Part shown: piece after piece, positions 11,278-24,096 of the stretch
How the letters are laid out: every line of letters begins with the position of its first letter
Numbering within the stretch: the first letter of the stretch is position 1
From: Gymnorhina tibicen
Taxonomy: Eukaryota > Chordata > Aves > Passeriformes > Artamidae
Length of the DNA stretch: 64,000 nt
NCBI GenBank assembly: GCA_013399875.1
Contig: VXAZ01009370.1
Span: 1,887,421 to 1,951,420 of the forward strand
Direction: 5' to 3'
Notes under the pieces: model-generated
What the model saw: the letters and a program-made list of their open reading frames with translations, nothing else
Told to the model about the DNA's origin: nothing
Database searches by the model: none
Program-made: the position numbers and the translations under genes

Positions 11278-11414
11278 AGCCATAAGTTATACGCAATTTA
11301 CAGCGTGCTGTAATAAAACCTCAATGTTCAAATAGGCAGCAAAGTGCAAATTTTAAGACAGTATCACCCCAAAAAGGAACTGAAGGAAGGAAACCCTCAG
11401 ACTGAAGTCAAAGG
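11278..11414 (+). repeat. Direct duplication, copy 2 (137 bp)
   Basis: Second copy of the 10946-11082 segment, starting on the base after the N. The 195 bp between the copies (11083-11277) begin TGTCGC and end CTCACA, a TG...CA pattern reminiscent of LTR ends. That resemblance is weak and I do not call an LTR from it. The two minus-strand frames at 11021-11296 and 11353-11553 share the same C-terminal residues because both read through this duplication; neither is a gene. Confidence 0.95.
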
Positions 11415-14400
11415 CTTGGGAACTCGTAGCTGTTGACACAAAGATATCGTGCTGATCATGGCAGGATCTGCCTCCAGCCCAAAGCAAGTGAAGAAGGAGA
11501 AAGGGAGAACGCAGCTTCAGCAGTGATGAAGAACCAGGTAGAATCCACCTCACCCGAGGGGTGGCACTGCAGCCCCACCTCCCACTCCAGCCTCCCAGAC
11601 ACCTCCTGAGCTGGACTGGACAAGAAACCTGAGGTGTCTCAGATGACAGACAGGTTTTTCTGGTCTCATTTTAGCAATGGAAGCATGAGCCAGAGCCAGA
11701 GAATGTCACTCTGTTTCACCGGCCACCAAAGGGGTCGTGATGAAGTTCCTGCACTTGGGTGTCACCAGCAGTGATGGAACACCAGCACTGGGAGGGGAAA
11801 TGGCACATGCCATCGAAACAGCAAAGGTGGAATTCAGACACTTGGCCCCAAGAATTTACAGCCTTCACCCTGGTTTTGTCCCAAGATGTTTTCCTGAAGA
11901 AGAGAATAATCTGTCCAGTCACACCATAGGATACAAACAGGAAGACCAAGTGGTGGGATAAGAATATTGCAGATCTACAGATTTCGTCAGACACGAAATC
12001 TCAGTAAGGCAATTCAATAGTAATGAAAAGAACCATGATTAAGAATTGATTTTTTTAATGTTTACTGTTAGACATTTTATTTGTGTTTCTGCAAAAACAC
12101 CTGTTTTCTTTTAATATTTTGCCTCTGACAAGCTCCTTCATAAATATTTCTACTTTGTGGTATAAAATATTTAAGCTCTTAATTAAACTGTCATTGGAGT
12201 TTTATGGCAATAAATGCATTGAAATAAATGACAGCGTTTAACAAAATGTGCACATTTTTCTAGAGATGATCACTGCTGATGTTCACAGGGTAACGTGAAG
12301 GATGGCAGTGTCTTCCTGCTGCTCACGAGACTTTTTAATCACTGAGCTCCGAAGATTATTAGTTAAAAGCTGCTGCTGGAAAAAGAGAAAGAGGGGAGAG
12401 TGGAGGGGGGAAAGGCATTGACTGACATCCTGCACTGAGAATGTTCAAGCAGTTCTGAGTAGCAAAATGCTGCCTTGTATTACTCAGAAGACCCTTCCCC
12501 TTTGACCTTGGGTTTTTTCAAAGTCAAAGCCCTGGTTCTTTGCATAGTTGTGTCTAACCTGTTTTAGAATTTGGAATTATATTTTTATGACCCACAAGGA
12601 TTCTGGAGAAGTTAAACGTGATGGGGAATATTATTCCACTGCTGAAGTTCTTGTCTATACATACAGAAACTTCTTCACATAAAGAAAAGACACAAGATTT
12701 TTTTTAAAAACGTCTTGAAAAAGACAATATTTTCAAAGTATATCATTTATATACTGAAATTACTGAGCTGGAAAGTTTCTTTGAAGGGGGCCCAGCTGTC
12801 AGATATAGGTGCATGTTAAAAGGCACAAGGTAACCTTCTCACAGCAACTCAAAGGCAGCTCTTAGGATCAGAAGCACTAACCCTTGTGTAAATTAAAAAC
12901 GAAATTTCACCTTCATTTAAATATGCTCTATTTTTGAAACATACATGAGAACTCCTGAGAGTGAAATTGGTTGTGAATAGCTAAACTTTATGGATGGATA
13001 AAGACAAAAAAGCAGCTGCGGTTTATACTTCTCAGGAAAACATACGGAGGGACAATACATGGTCCTGCTTCCCTAGGAATTCTTACTTCTGCTCTTCCAG
13101 CAGCAAGAGACTGCTGCAGTGTTGTGCAAACATCACGCAGCGGGGCTGGAGCTGCCCTGCAGATGGGGAGGTGCTGGAAGTTTGCCCTCTGAAAATTTTC
13201 TGGCCATGTTATAACCGAAAAGAGAAAGAACTGCTTCCCACCCCTCAGCACTGCTGGGACCATCCATCATAAAGCAGATTAGAAACCTTTAACCTTATGT
13301 TCCAGCCAGTCTAAATATTTCCTAAGGCCATTTTATGTTGCTTTGTTTTATTCAATGGCAAGGTAATTAACAGCAAGGACAGGTACACACATGATCCTTT
13401 TTCTAATTCACACACTGCCCTAGAGACTGATGCCATAAACACCTCCTGTGAAGAATTAAGTGCCTTTGACTCCTCTGGTGCTATGGAGCGTTCAGGCTCT
13501 GTGAGTGATGGCAGGCACTCCCCAGTCCCCGTGCCCCAAGGGCAGGGGTGTGATGGGAGAGCTGCTAAAGCTATTCCCAACCTCCATTGCACACCTGCTA
13601 ACTTGCAGTTATTTTCATTGCTCTGCCTTTGTTTGGAGAAGAGGAAAGACGGTGCTTTGAGTCCAGAAGTACAGACAAGAAAGCAAATCAAGTCTCTGTT
13701 ACAGTTCCATCGAGCCTGAGCCGTTCAGAACAGCACCCAGACCGTGGGCACAGACCTCCTGAAGTGGAGCTGCCAGAGGCACTTTGTGTTCACTTGAGAT
13801 AAATCTCACTGACACATCCCGAATATTTACAATTGGCCAGTGCTGCACAGTCCACTCCAGGATTGTTCTTCCAGCTGTGTGAGGACAGAGAGTGTGTTCT
13901 GCAAGGTGCAGCTGCTCTGTGTGACAGCACAGCCCAGACTGAAGGAGACATACAGGGAAGATAGTAATGAAATTAAACCTAATAAATTTGGTCATAAATC
14001 AAACATTTCTTTCCTAACAGACATTGAGGTTAAAGAATAAACCTCCAGCTGCATAAGCTTAGCCTGCTCTCTTCCCACAGTGGCAGAGGAAAGCACTCAC
14101 TCTCTTCTGGAATATGGCCTTTTACATCTTCTCTCTCCCATACGGCACCTTCCACGCTTTAGCTGCAGTGCCAGAAAATATGTGCCAAGCCAGTGCCACA
14201 AGGTTATACAATCTCATCCTCGTCAGCCCTGAAGTCAGGTCATATTGTCAGGACACTCTTGAAGGAACAACGTTGTCTTAGGAGACCAGAATTGAACATG
14301 TTCCAGTAGCAGGACTAATTAAGGCTGACGCTGATCTAGGAAGAATCCCCACCGACACTGAAGGTTTATTTACTCTTAGTTTCTTTAAAGTTTCACCGAA

Positions 14401-17400
14401 AATCAAGATCCAAGTAACTGTTTGGGAGTCCATGAAGTCACAATGACATAGGGAAAGAATTCAGCCCGCAATGAATTAGGAGTTAGCATTTCTGGTTAAC
14501 ATTCAAGGAATAATCCTCCTCGCCTGACCTTCACTCGCTCCCACTGGTTTGTTCCAACGTGCACAGTTCCACTTTTCTTTGTCAGGAAAAAGAAAAAAAA
14601 CAAACAAAAAAAAGAAATTTGAAAAGGCAACCCCCTCCAGTTCTGCTTTTATGTGAAAATCTCTCTCACCAGCTAGCTCCCACTTGCTGCTTTGGATGGA
14701 TCCAGCATGGTACACTAACGTCCATCTGGGAAACACACGATATTTAGACCCCTTCAGGATTTAAAGGGAGCTCAGCTGGGGCAGGGTAAAGGTTGAAGTA
14801 ATCTTCCAAAGCCCTTTTTAAAGATTAGATACTCGTTTTCTATTCCTGCTCTGCACATAACCACAGCACAGTGACGGGAAAACCAGCACATGCTTGGCTG
14901 AGCTCCTCATTAATAAGGACACTGTTATCTGGAGGATCTCACTCCCTTTCTCTCCCGTGCTGAGAGGGAAGGACACCACAACAGACACAAAGAGATAAAA
15001 TACTCCAGCACTTCATAAAGCATAGCAGGTTTTTTTAAAAAAAATCAGTGACTGTCGCTGGGCTATAAATCTATAAGGTTTGTGCACAGGGCTGGCAGGA
15101 GTTTGGTGTTCAGGCACAGGCCTGAGACTGCAGACAGAAGTGTTTCCCAGCCCCACCACAAACTGCCCATGTGATGGGGGAAACGCTTAACAAGCGGTGT
15201 TTCAGCTCCCCAAGGTTCAAACAAAGCTTCACACCTCTTTAACAGCTCAGAGACGTCGAATTGCAGGGCAGGGATCTTGCTTTGGGTTTGTACAGTGACA
15301 ACCATGATGGGCTTCTGATCGTGGCACTGCACAGGCTGCTCACAACTAGGACAGAGAGACAGCCAGGGTTTGGTAATTCAGTATTTAATGTCCATTGCAG
15401 CACCCGATGTTTAGATGTCTAAATCAACAACCAGACCTTCTAAGGTGAGAAACAGCAAACAGCTGCTCTGGCTTTTAATATTCAATGGAGTACATCACAT
15501 CCAAAGACAACCAGCAGTACCAGGAGGACTGAAATCGCAGCCTGGACCAGGAGGCAGGAACATTGCTACATCTGGGGATTGCTTACTTCTAGTCTTGCAT
15601 GTCAGCAAGTGACTCACTCAGTTAAAAACATTTAACTCCCATGGATTTTAATAATTTAACATTCTCACATACATTATGATTTTTTTTCTCTGCCTCAGTT
15701 ACCTGAGAAAATTACCAACACAAGAACTGGAGACTAAAAGCAAGCTAAGCACTGCAAGGGACTCAGGTGTTCTAAGAACAGGGATTGAGCAGCTGCCCAT
15801 TAAAAAAAACAAGAAAAGAAAATAGTTGGCAGCTCATTAAAATTGGCATCAAAAGGCATTGTCTAAGAGGAAAAAACAACCTAAAATGGAAGCCATGGCA
15901 GCTTGTCCTCCACTTGTTATGAAACAGAAGAGACCAAGCTGTCTTAAGTGAAGCATTATCTTTCACTGCTTTGCATGTGTTACAATTGTGATTTTGAAAT
16001 AATGTATTAGGTACTACAAATAGTTGATAATTCCAGTGGATAGGAAATATTTTTACTGCTTCCTGGGATTTTACTTTGTGCTTCCCCCTGCTAGGCAGCA
16101 GAGTATGTGTAGGAGGCAGCGGTCCCCATAAATAAATATTTGCTTTTAATTAAATCCTTCCTTTGCACTTTTTTCAGGACCAGGCAGGATAAGGCCCTCA
16201 AAAATGCCTGTGCAAGCCATGCAGGGAGGAAGCAGGATTTATACCGCACAGCAGAGGGGATAAATCAAGTTCATGAAACATGTTATTTCCCACTGTGATG
16301 TTACACATACTGCTTTTGAGAAGCAGCAGGAGCTTTCCTTTCCCCATACAGCTGCTTTCAATATGCAAGAAAATGGTTTAAAAGCCTGAGAAAGCACTAA
16401 GAATCTTTTAAGAAACTGATACTGTAAAAGTCTTTTGAAGAGGAAACTGGAAGAGGAGTATCTGGCAATAAAAATATCTCCTTGTTAAGTATGAGAACCT
16501 CAGCTTCCAAAATTGTCCTTTGCTACTCCTGCCACCAAGAAACACTCTCCCCAGTGTAACCTGTGGTCCTCCAAAGTAGATGTAGCTCACCTTTGATACA
16601 GATTTTCCTCCTGGGAAATCTACTTCCTGAAATAAAGATCTCAGCATAGTGATGGTGGGTGTTACTCACAGGGAGCACGCAACAGACCGATGCCATCCAA
16701 GCCAGGCACCCCTTCGAGCAGAGGGGACAGGGACTCCTGCTCACCCTCACAGGAGATCACCTTTGTGGTTTTGCACGTGGAGCCAGTATTTCTGTCTCTT
16801 TAGTTTCAAGTCTGCTTGCTGGGAAAAGCATCTTGTTCTGCAGATGCCTTTTTGTGCCAGGAAGGTTCCAGAAAACAGCTGAACCTTCTCAGCTGTGATT
16901 TGCCTGTTGCCCTTGTAGCAACCTTTGTGCAGAGGCTTCCCAACAAACAGGACACAGCCTGGACAGCAGGCAGCCCCTTCCCTGGTGGCTGCATTTTACT
17001 GCTTTTCTTACGTTTGCCAGCCCTACCACAGCAGGAGGCTCAGAACCCCAGACCCGGACAGGGAGCACAAAAGAAACTTCCTGCCCTCTGTGCTGGACCA
17101 GGAGGGCTGGCACGAAAGATCTCTGAGCCACAAGTCCAGGTGGAAGATTTCCTTAAAACAACAAGACTTCTCAAGGGCCTGATGAGCTTCTCGATCAGAT
17201 TTGCTATGTCTTTGCAATCATCTGCTCTTTTCATCTCAATATGATTTGTTTAAATAAACAACCAGCAGGGCTTCAAGTGCCATTTCACCCAATACATGTG
17301 CCTCTAGACAGATGAAGAGGCAGGAAAGAGAATAATAGAAAACTGATGAGGAGAGAAGAAAATAATAAATAAGACCAAAAGAAAGAATGAGCACCCTTAG

Positions 17401-18165
17401 GGTTCGAGTCAGCATCCAGCTGAGAGGTCTGTGGGTACAGAAAAGATTATTTACATTGAACTATGAATTTTGAAAGTAATATAATATAAGCCTTCCAGCT
17501 TTAACAATTAAAGAGAAAAGTAATTATAAGAATTACCCAAATGTTAAATGGTTCAAAAATAACTGAAATATTTCTGTCTCCCTGGTGGAATGTTTTGCAA
17601 GACCAAAAGAACAAGTTTCCAAAAGACAAGGGGGGGAGGGGAGAGGGAAATTGGGGGGTTATGATTCAATTTAAAATGCAAATATTTTAATAGGTTTCTT
17701 TTAATATATATGTTAATGAGTTTATAGATGAGACACAAACCACAGGCCAAGTAAGCAGATGTCTTGTCAACAAGGTCTAGAATTTAGAATCATTAGGGCT
17801 CTTTTAAGAAACATACTTACTCTGACATAAAACTGAAGCATATTATAATATTTCAAATTCACACTGCTCTGTGTGACATTTTTTCCTCATTAAAATGAAG
17901 AATGACACAGCCAGAGAGAGGCCCATCTTCCCTGCTTTGTATTTGTAGTTCAAACGATGTCTCTAGCAAATTGTCCCAGAGAGACAAAATATTAAGCACC
18001 TTGAGTGCTGTTCTGCATGCAATTAATTTCACAGCCTTTGGAAGTTTTTAATGTGTTTTAGTGACCAGTGAAATAATAATTAGGTGCTGCTCATTGTTCC
18101 TTTCTTGTTCACTCTCTGTTTTCTGCAACCTGTCAAATCCTGTTTAACTCTGCTTGTTTTTCTAG
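11415..18165. other. Non-coding stretch, no gene supported
   Basis: Unique, AT-leaning sequence without a recognisable transposon. 12050-12260 is very AT-rich with TTTTATGG, TGACAG and repeated AATAAAT motifs, a composition seen in conserved enhancers. One minus-strand segment at about 15225-15345 has a good acceptor (CTCTGTCCTAG) and donor (AAGAG/GTGTGA) around an open frame (peptide IMVVTVQTQSKIPALQFDVS), but its phases do not fit its neighbours. A G-rich patch lies at 17629-17658. Confidence 0.4.
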
Positions 18166-18283
18166 GTGTCAGTTCTTTTACGTTGTGCAGCTTTCAGGAC
18201 AAAATTCCTGATCTTCTTGTTCGCCCTTCAACTTTGAAAAGCAAAGAACCAGCTAGACCTGAGGAAAGGAAACTCAGTGAAGG
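18166..18283 (+). CDS. Candidate plus-strand exon (control example)
   Basis: A pyrimidine tract ending CTTGTTTTTCTAG forms a very good acceptor, and 118 bp later GAAGG/GTGACG is an acceptable donor. One frame is open throughout (peptide includes DKIPDLLVRPSTLKSKEPAR). No homologue recognised and no compatible plus-strand neighbour found. It is listed mainly because it shows that convincing-looking exons arise on the plus strand too, which limits trust in the minus-strand model. Confidence 0.15.
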
Positions 18284-18489
18284 GTGACGAACAGAGTGTT
18301 TCCAAATCCACAGCAAGTAAACTACAAACACGATCATCGAGTAAATACCATAAAACTTGGGTCTGGTTCCTGAGCTAATTACCTGCTGGACTGAGGTTTT
18401 GTCAATCCACTGAAATCAGGAGAAGCTTTTCTACTGCCCTAAGAGAATTTCTATCAAACCTTAAATTAAGTCCTCATTCAAACACAATT

Positions 18490-18520
18490 CCTTTGGAGCA
18501 CACACACATACATCCAAAGG
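18490..18520. repeat. Inverted repeat, 8-bp arms
   Basis: CCTTTGGA at 18490-18497 and its exact reverse complement TCCAAAGG at 18513-18520 flank a 15-base CA-rich loop. It lies just upstream of a second stem-loop and a minisatellite. Confidence 0.85.
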
Positions 18521-18530
18521 CAATTTGGAT

Positions 18531-18549
18531 ACAATAATTCCATTATTGT
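18531..18549. repeat. Hairpin ACAATAAT-TCC-ATTATTGT
   Basis: Perfect 8-bp arms with a 3-base loop, overlapping the first unit of the minisatellite that follows. A hairpin of this kind can promote replication slippage, which could explain why the tandem array starts exactly here (inference). Confidence 0.9.
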
Positions 18550-18601
18550 ATAATATGAATAATATTGTATAATATGAATAATATTGTATAATATGAATAA
18601 A
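18545..18601 (+). repeat. Minisatellite, 19-bp unit x 3
   Basis: Three consecutive units ATTGTATAATATGAATAAT at 18545-18563, 18564-18582 and 18583-18601. They are identical except for the last base of the third unit (A instead of T). The near-identity implies recent expansion or homogenisation and a probable length polymorphism. Confidence 0.95.
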
Positions 18602-20269
18602 TACATTCCATCCTTTGTACTCTTGTAGTGAAATTTATACCAAAAAACCAACAGTCATACAGAATCTGCTTCTTGTGACATGGTTACGTGTCCTAAAATC
18701 TCCATAATTAGAGTGGAAGAGTGTCGAAAACACCACCACTGGTACAAACAGAGGAATGTGCCGCATCAAATAAGCTTTCAACACAGAGACTTTGACCAAC
18801 AAAGCACTGTGAAGATATCCTGCATATTAACTAGTTGCAGAAAAGAGCGGAAAAAAAAAACCCAAAACTGCAATGGAATTTTAACATTTTAAAGGGAAAA
18901 TAAAGGGGGAAAAGCACAGCACAATCTGTTTTCAATATTTTTTTTTCAAAACTCAGCATCTAGAAACACTGAAAATATTCCCTGCGCTCCTCAGAAATCA
19001 AGCACAAAAAGAACTTTTTCAAATGATACCATCTCGCTCACGCCTCCTCAGCCCAGTGGATGCAGCACACCCAGACAGACTCAGACACTGTGAAGTCAGT
19101 GGGGACCTGTCTGTGGAAGGAACACAAGCTCCCAAAGCTCCCTGCAGGTCAGGTTGGATGCAAACTCTGTATCAGTTATTACGGGGTGGACGAGTACCGT
19201 GCGTGATGCCACAGAAAAGAGGGCACTCTGTAGGGAGGCCTGGATGGATGTGATCCATTTCTGACAGATGGCTTTCCTTTTCCTGCAGCATTGAACGACC
19301 TCTCACCAGTAACAGAGCAAGAGCAATGAGGTAAAAGTATCACAGCTCTTATTAAGACCAAAGCAGTGCTTCCATGACACTTTAAGAACATTGCATCCCT
19401 TTCCCACCACTCCTTTTCTACCTTGCTATGGAAAAAAATAACGCCCTATTTGTCAGCTTGAAACACAAAAGCACTTACTTATCTGGGGTCAGCTTTGACT
19501 GTGGTATGGAACCATTTCATCACTCCAGAGCCCAGCAAGTGTGAGATTCCATGTGGAGCAAAAGGATGCCTGGGTTTCAGAAATAGCCCACACTGCTCTG
19601 CCTTCCTATAGCAAAGATTTTTTAATATGGATGTACACTAAAATATCCACACAATATTTTTTATGAAGAACCTTCAGGAAAACATGTAGAAGTCATAGTA
19701 AAGATCAAATTGAATAAAATCACAAAGAATCTCTAACCTAAAATCCTGCACAGAGGACTTACACGCCGTAAATCCTCTTCAATGAATGACTATCATTTTC
19801 CTCATTCTGATGAAGTTCATATTAAAATCACAAGACTTTGCAACCTTAACATAGTTGAAGGTTGCCCATCTGCCATGAGTCCATAGAGGTAACAGAATGA
19901 GCTGAAATTCAGACTCGAAGGAGCTTGGACCTGTTATCAAAGAAATGGAAATGAAAGAGCTAGGGCTACGTTAGAAACTAAAATTTCTTAGAATCTTTTC
20001 CTAACTAATTTCCTCAGCTGCTGCGAAGCCCTTGATCTGGTCCCACTGCTCCTCTTGGGTGTTCATCGCAAATTACGACGATGACCACGGCTGGGGTTTT
20101 CAAAGGAACACAATCTTACTGAGAACACTGACATCCACTGCAGCTGAAGCCCTTTTTGTCTTGTGCCAGATCTTAAGATCTTTGTCCCTTTCTGACAGGC
20201 AGGACTGGGCTGCTGCTGTACAGGGTCACACAAGGCAGGACGGAGGTAGCTCATTATTTGAAGGGAACT
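18602..20269. other. Non-coding stretch, no gene seen
   Basis: Unique AT-rich sequence with an A-rich run near 18848 and a T-run near 18940. Nothing recognisable as a gene or transposon. Confidence 0.5.
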
Positions 20270-20330
20270 GCAACGTCTTGCCCAAGCTCACACAAGCCAA
20301 GGTTTTTACGAAGAGCTTTATACTCAAGTC
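20255..20330 (-). mobile_element. MIR-like SINE remnant
   Basis: The segment around 20274-20300 (CGTCTTGCCCAAGCTCACAC) resembles the GACTTGCCCAAGGTCACAC core of ancient MIR / core-SINE elements. It is preceded by a weakly similar GAAGGGAACTGCAA region. Orientation and ends are uncertain and divergence is high. This is pattern recognition on a short block. Confidence 0.38.
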
Positions 20331-22249
20331 TGTTGCATCCTAATCTATTTTGTTGGTTCAAACTAAAACACATCAGTTCTGGGTAGAGGTAGGGAAATTA
20401 TAAGGACAAAGTGCAATATTCAGGCTGAAAATTAGAGGAGTATCCAGAAGGAAGATTCAGAATAACCAGTATCAGCAACTGGAGGGAAACAACCCAACTA
20501 CAGACCTGTGTGTAAAAATTAGACCTTTGTTTCAACAAATACTGGAACTTTTAGCCATGTTTCAATAAAAAGTTCATAGCTTCACAAAAATGAACTACTG
20601 CTTTTAATGAAAAGCCTTACAGCTTTTAAAAATCTTTTCCCCCATACAACTCAGTCAAAACCATTTTGAAATAATTTTTGTTTTCCTCCAAGCTGCAGTT
20701 TTTGATGAATAAATGATAAAATATGACTGAAAGAAACAGACATATCCATAAACCAGGCATGTTTTTTCAACACAACTGAAAGGTCTTTGAATTCTCAAAA
20801 AACCTATTACAACAATTGCCTGTCTGGACTTCAAGTGCAATGAAGAGAAAAAAAAATTAAAAACGCAGGGGGTCAGAAGAGAGAAAAAAAATAACCCTGT
20901 CTGTTTGCAAAACTTACATAACAGAAAAATTTTACCAGCACTTAATAGCTTCTTAAATTCCAGTTGAAAATACATATTTTGTCGTATTTCTGAAGTATTG
21001 TCTTTTCAAAATTTTTTTTTGTGTATGAGTTCTGTCCTTGGTGAGTGAAAATCGTTTCCTGCATCAAATGCTGCAAACACCTTTGCATTTCAAGGTGAAT
21101 GTGACTGATTTCAAAACCGTATTAATCTTATTCTTCAACACAATACTGAGGTTCAGTGCAAGAAAAAGCTTGTTATAAACTTTCCATAATAAAATTAACT
21201 GTCCAAAGTCCAAGTTCTCTGGAGGATGACTTGGTTCGACATCCATGAAAATTTCAGGGAGTTATGTGCTTTTCATGTATAAGTGTTAAAATTGGTTTTA
21301 TTTACTTAATCCTGCACATGCTTACACTCCTGTGAAAGCAAATTATTCTCTCACAGGGCCGGAACACAGAGAAATACACCTAAGGAAACAAGGCTGGTCC
21401 AGCTGAGCTCAGTTTTGTTCTTGTGGGTTTGTTTCACTTGTAATTCAGTGAATAAAATATTCTGGGCCATATTGACTCATGCACGAACATTAGGTTAGTG
21501 GACCCTCCAGTAATGAACAATCCCAGTCTCAGCAATGACCTCCATAGCCCATCATCTCAGCTCAAGAAGAGCCAGGAGCCCACGGCCAAAGCTGCAGCAA
21601 AGCCCAACAGCACACAATATGGGGTGGGATTGTCTTGGGCCATGTAGGATCAGCCCACGTTATTCCATTTACATCCACGGCCAACACGGCACCACTTCAC
21701 TCTCTACACGAACCTTACTGAACAGTTTTGCCTCTGGAGAGCTTTAATGACCTTTTAAGAAAAAAATGGCTTTGCTTGAGGGTTTATTCCCAGCACATGG
21801 AACCTGGAGAACACAGGAAATGGACAGGCTGTGCCTTGTGGATGGATATGAGGCTGCTGAAAGGGGAACAGGTGTACGTACCCCAGAGCACTGAGCATAA
21901 GGACACAAGGAACAGTTCCAGGGGTTTGCATATCAGCAGTCTGTCTGATACCAAAAATAGAAGAGATTCATTCTTAAAAATTAACCTCTGTCATTTCAAA
22001 AAATAGGTGTATTTGGGTCAGCCCTTGATGTAGGTTGATCTCTTGTGGGAAAGCTAAAGAACTGCAGGAAAGACAAATTATTTCTCCAATTCTTTCCACT
22101 ATGTAAAAAAACCAGTACAAAACAAAACAAAACCAGAAACAAGCCCACTGTGTGAATCTGGGCTATTTACCAAGAAGATAAGAAGAATACACACTGAAGA
22201 TACACAAACAAGTGTTTCCTGGGTGGCACTGCAATTACACGAGACAGAC
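20331..22249. other. Non-coding stretch, no gene seen
   Basis: Unique sequence. T-runs and A-runs near 20850, 20888 and 21012 break any coding sense. No transposon recognised. Confidence 0.5.
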
Positions 22250-22327
22250 CTGGCTTTCAGAGGGGTTTGATGCAGTTGTTTTGTATTCCAACTGCAGCAG
22301 CTGAGTGCCGTCCAAGACACAAGCAAG
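22250..22327 (-). CDS. Candidate internal coding exon, unknown protein
   Basis: Minus strand: acceptor tract GTTTTTCTACCCCTTTCAG, then 78 bp open in phase 0 (26 codons, peptide LACVLDGTQLLQLEYKTTAS...), then the donor GCCAG/GTCTGT. This frame differs from the longer 89-codon frame over the same DNA, which lacks these boundaries. Phase 0 on both sides would follow the candidate exon 25319-25373. No domain recognised. Confidence 0.22.
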
Positions 22328-24082
22328 CTGAAAGGGGTAGAAAAACAAAAGCATTTCCTTTGTCCCAAATGAATTCAACTTCGTTAGTTTTGGCAGCTTT
22401 TCAAAGATCAGAAAAAAAATATTTGTTTGATCTTTCCCTTCTTTCCACTTAAGGTCAATGATTGAAACAGGATCGGCTCAGTGACTACACCTCCAGTTCA
22501 CACTCTGTTGGTTAAACATACTAAGTACCATTTTGACAGCTGGGGGGAAAAGAAAATTAAGAACACCAAGATTTTTTATAACAGCTTTAGAGAAAGGGGA
22601 AGATTGCTGCTTTCTGAGGTAGTTAAAAGGCCGGGCCATGAGGCAGAACAATTCTGTTCTGATCTTCTCCCCGCAATAGACCTACTTGTTGTCAGCCAGC
22701 AAGCCATTCCCACTAAAAATTTCAGAGAAATATGTCACAAGCTTGGCACACAAACCAAGCTCAGTTCTCAGAAAGTCAAACCACGTGAACAATACCTTAC
22801 TATCAGTAGCTTTCCCTGGTGCCAGAAATGAACAGAAATAATAAAAAGGGGTTCTTCAGGAAATAAACAACCAGTCTTGTCTCAAAAGTTGCGTCTGATG
22901 TGCCTTGTCCTGCCATTAAAGGTGTAATTTTCAGAGTCCAGGCAGATACATCAGTCCTTGAGGTGCATTGGGTTTTGAGATCCTATCTGCATCACTGCTG
23001 CTAAAAAAAAAAGCTAAATCCTAAAGAAGATGTACATTTAGATTATGTGTAGATTGAAGAGAATATCCACCTGTTTCAAACCCTATTTGAGTAATTCTCC
23101 AGAAACGTTTAAGCAGACAGCACTGTGGACTGGGAAAAACATCCTATTATCAACTTCAGAGATTTAAGGATTAGACCAAATCCTCTAAGAGTCTTTAAAA
23201 ACAAAAACAACTTTCCCTCTGCTCTTGTAATGGACTAATTCCATTTAGAAAAATCTTTTGCTCAAAAGAAAGATAATCTTTCTTTTAGGGGAAAAAAAAA
23301 AAAAGGAAAAGAAAGTAGTGGGAATATTGCAATGGGAAATATTGTCCAAGAGGATCTTAGAGTGGCAAAGTTTCACTGGATTCTTTACAGAGTTTTTGAA
23401 GTTTCTGTGGGAAAAAAGCCAATATGATCTCTTGTTCAAATACTGAACAATAATGTTGAAATCAGTCAGTCTTACTAGGATTTCAAATATTCATCCCAGA
23501 GCATCATTATGCTCTGACAGAGAACCTATGTCTGATTAATAAAAGGGGGTTTGTTATCTGATAGAATTAAAAACGCTGAGTTTTCACCTCCAGTCACAGA
23601 GTACAGACTAAAACAGTGAGTCTGATGAGCAAAGGTATTTTTAAGCCATCTTTGCCTTCTCATTGTCAGGCTGGCTAAAACCCAGACTTTTCCTCCTAGG
23701 ATAAGGTTGGAATAGTAGTGAATACACCTTAAAACAACCTTGGTTCTATCCACTGGAAGGGCACAAACAGAAACCTAAGTCAGACATCTGCAAAGTGGTG
23801 AAAGCAATGCACTGCTCCGTGTCCCTCCACAAATCCACCACACGTTACTGTGAGGATCATCCAAACAAAAGCCCTAAAGATTATGGAACCTTGGCAATCC
23901 CTTGCCACCCATCATCCCCAGTCAGACTCTACCATAAACAGATACATCGGCACTTTTCTGGATTAAATCAGCCGTATTTCACAAATACAAAGTACAAAAC
24001 CAAGGAGAACCAAGCTCACTGACAAAGAGTTTCTAAAAATATGGGACCATTAATCTTGTACCACGGGACAGAGACACATCAC

Positions 24083-24096
24083 GTGTGTGTGTGTGT
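24083..24096 (+). repeat. Microsatellite (GT)7
   Basis: Seven uninterrupted GT units, preceded by CAC and followed by ATAAATG. Short, but likely polymorphic in length. Confidence 0.95.
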
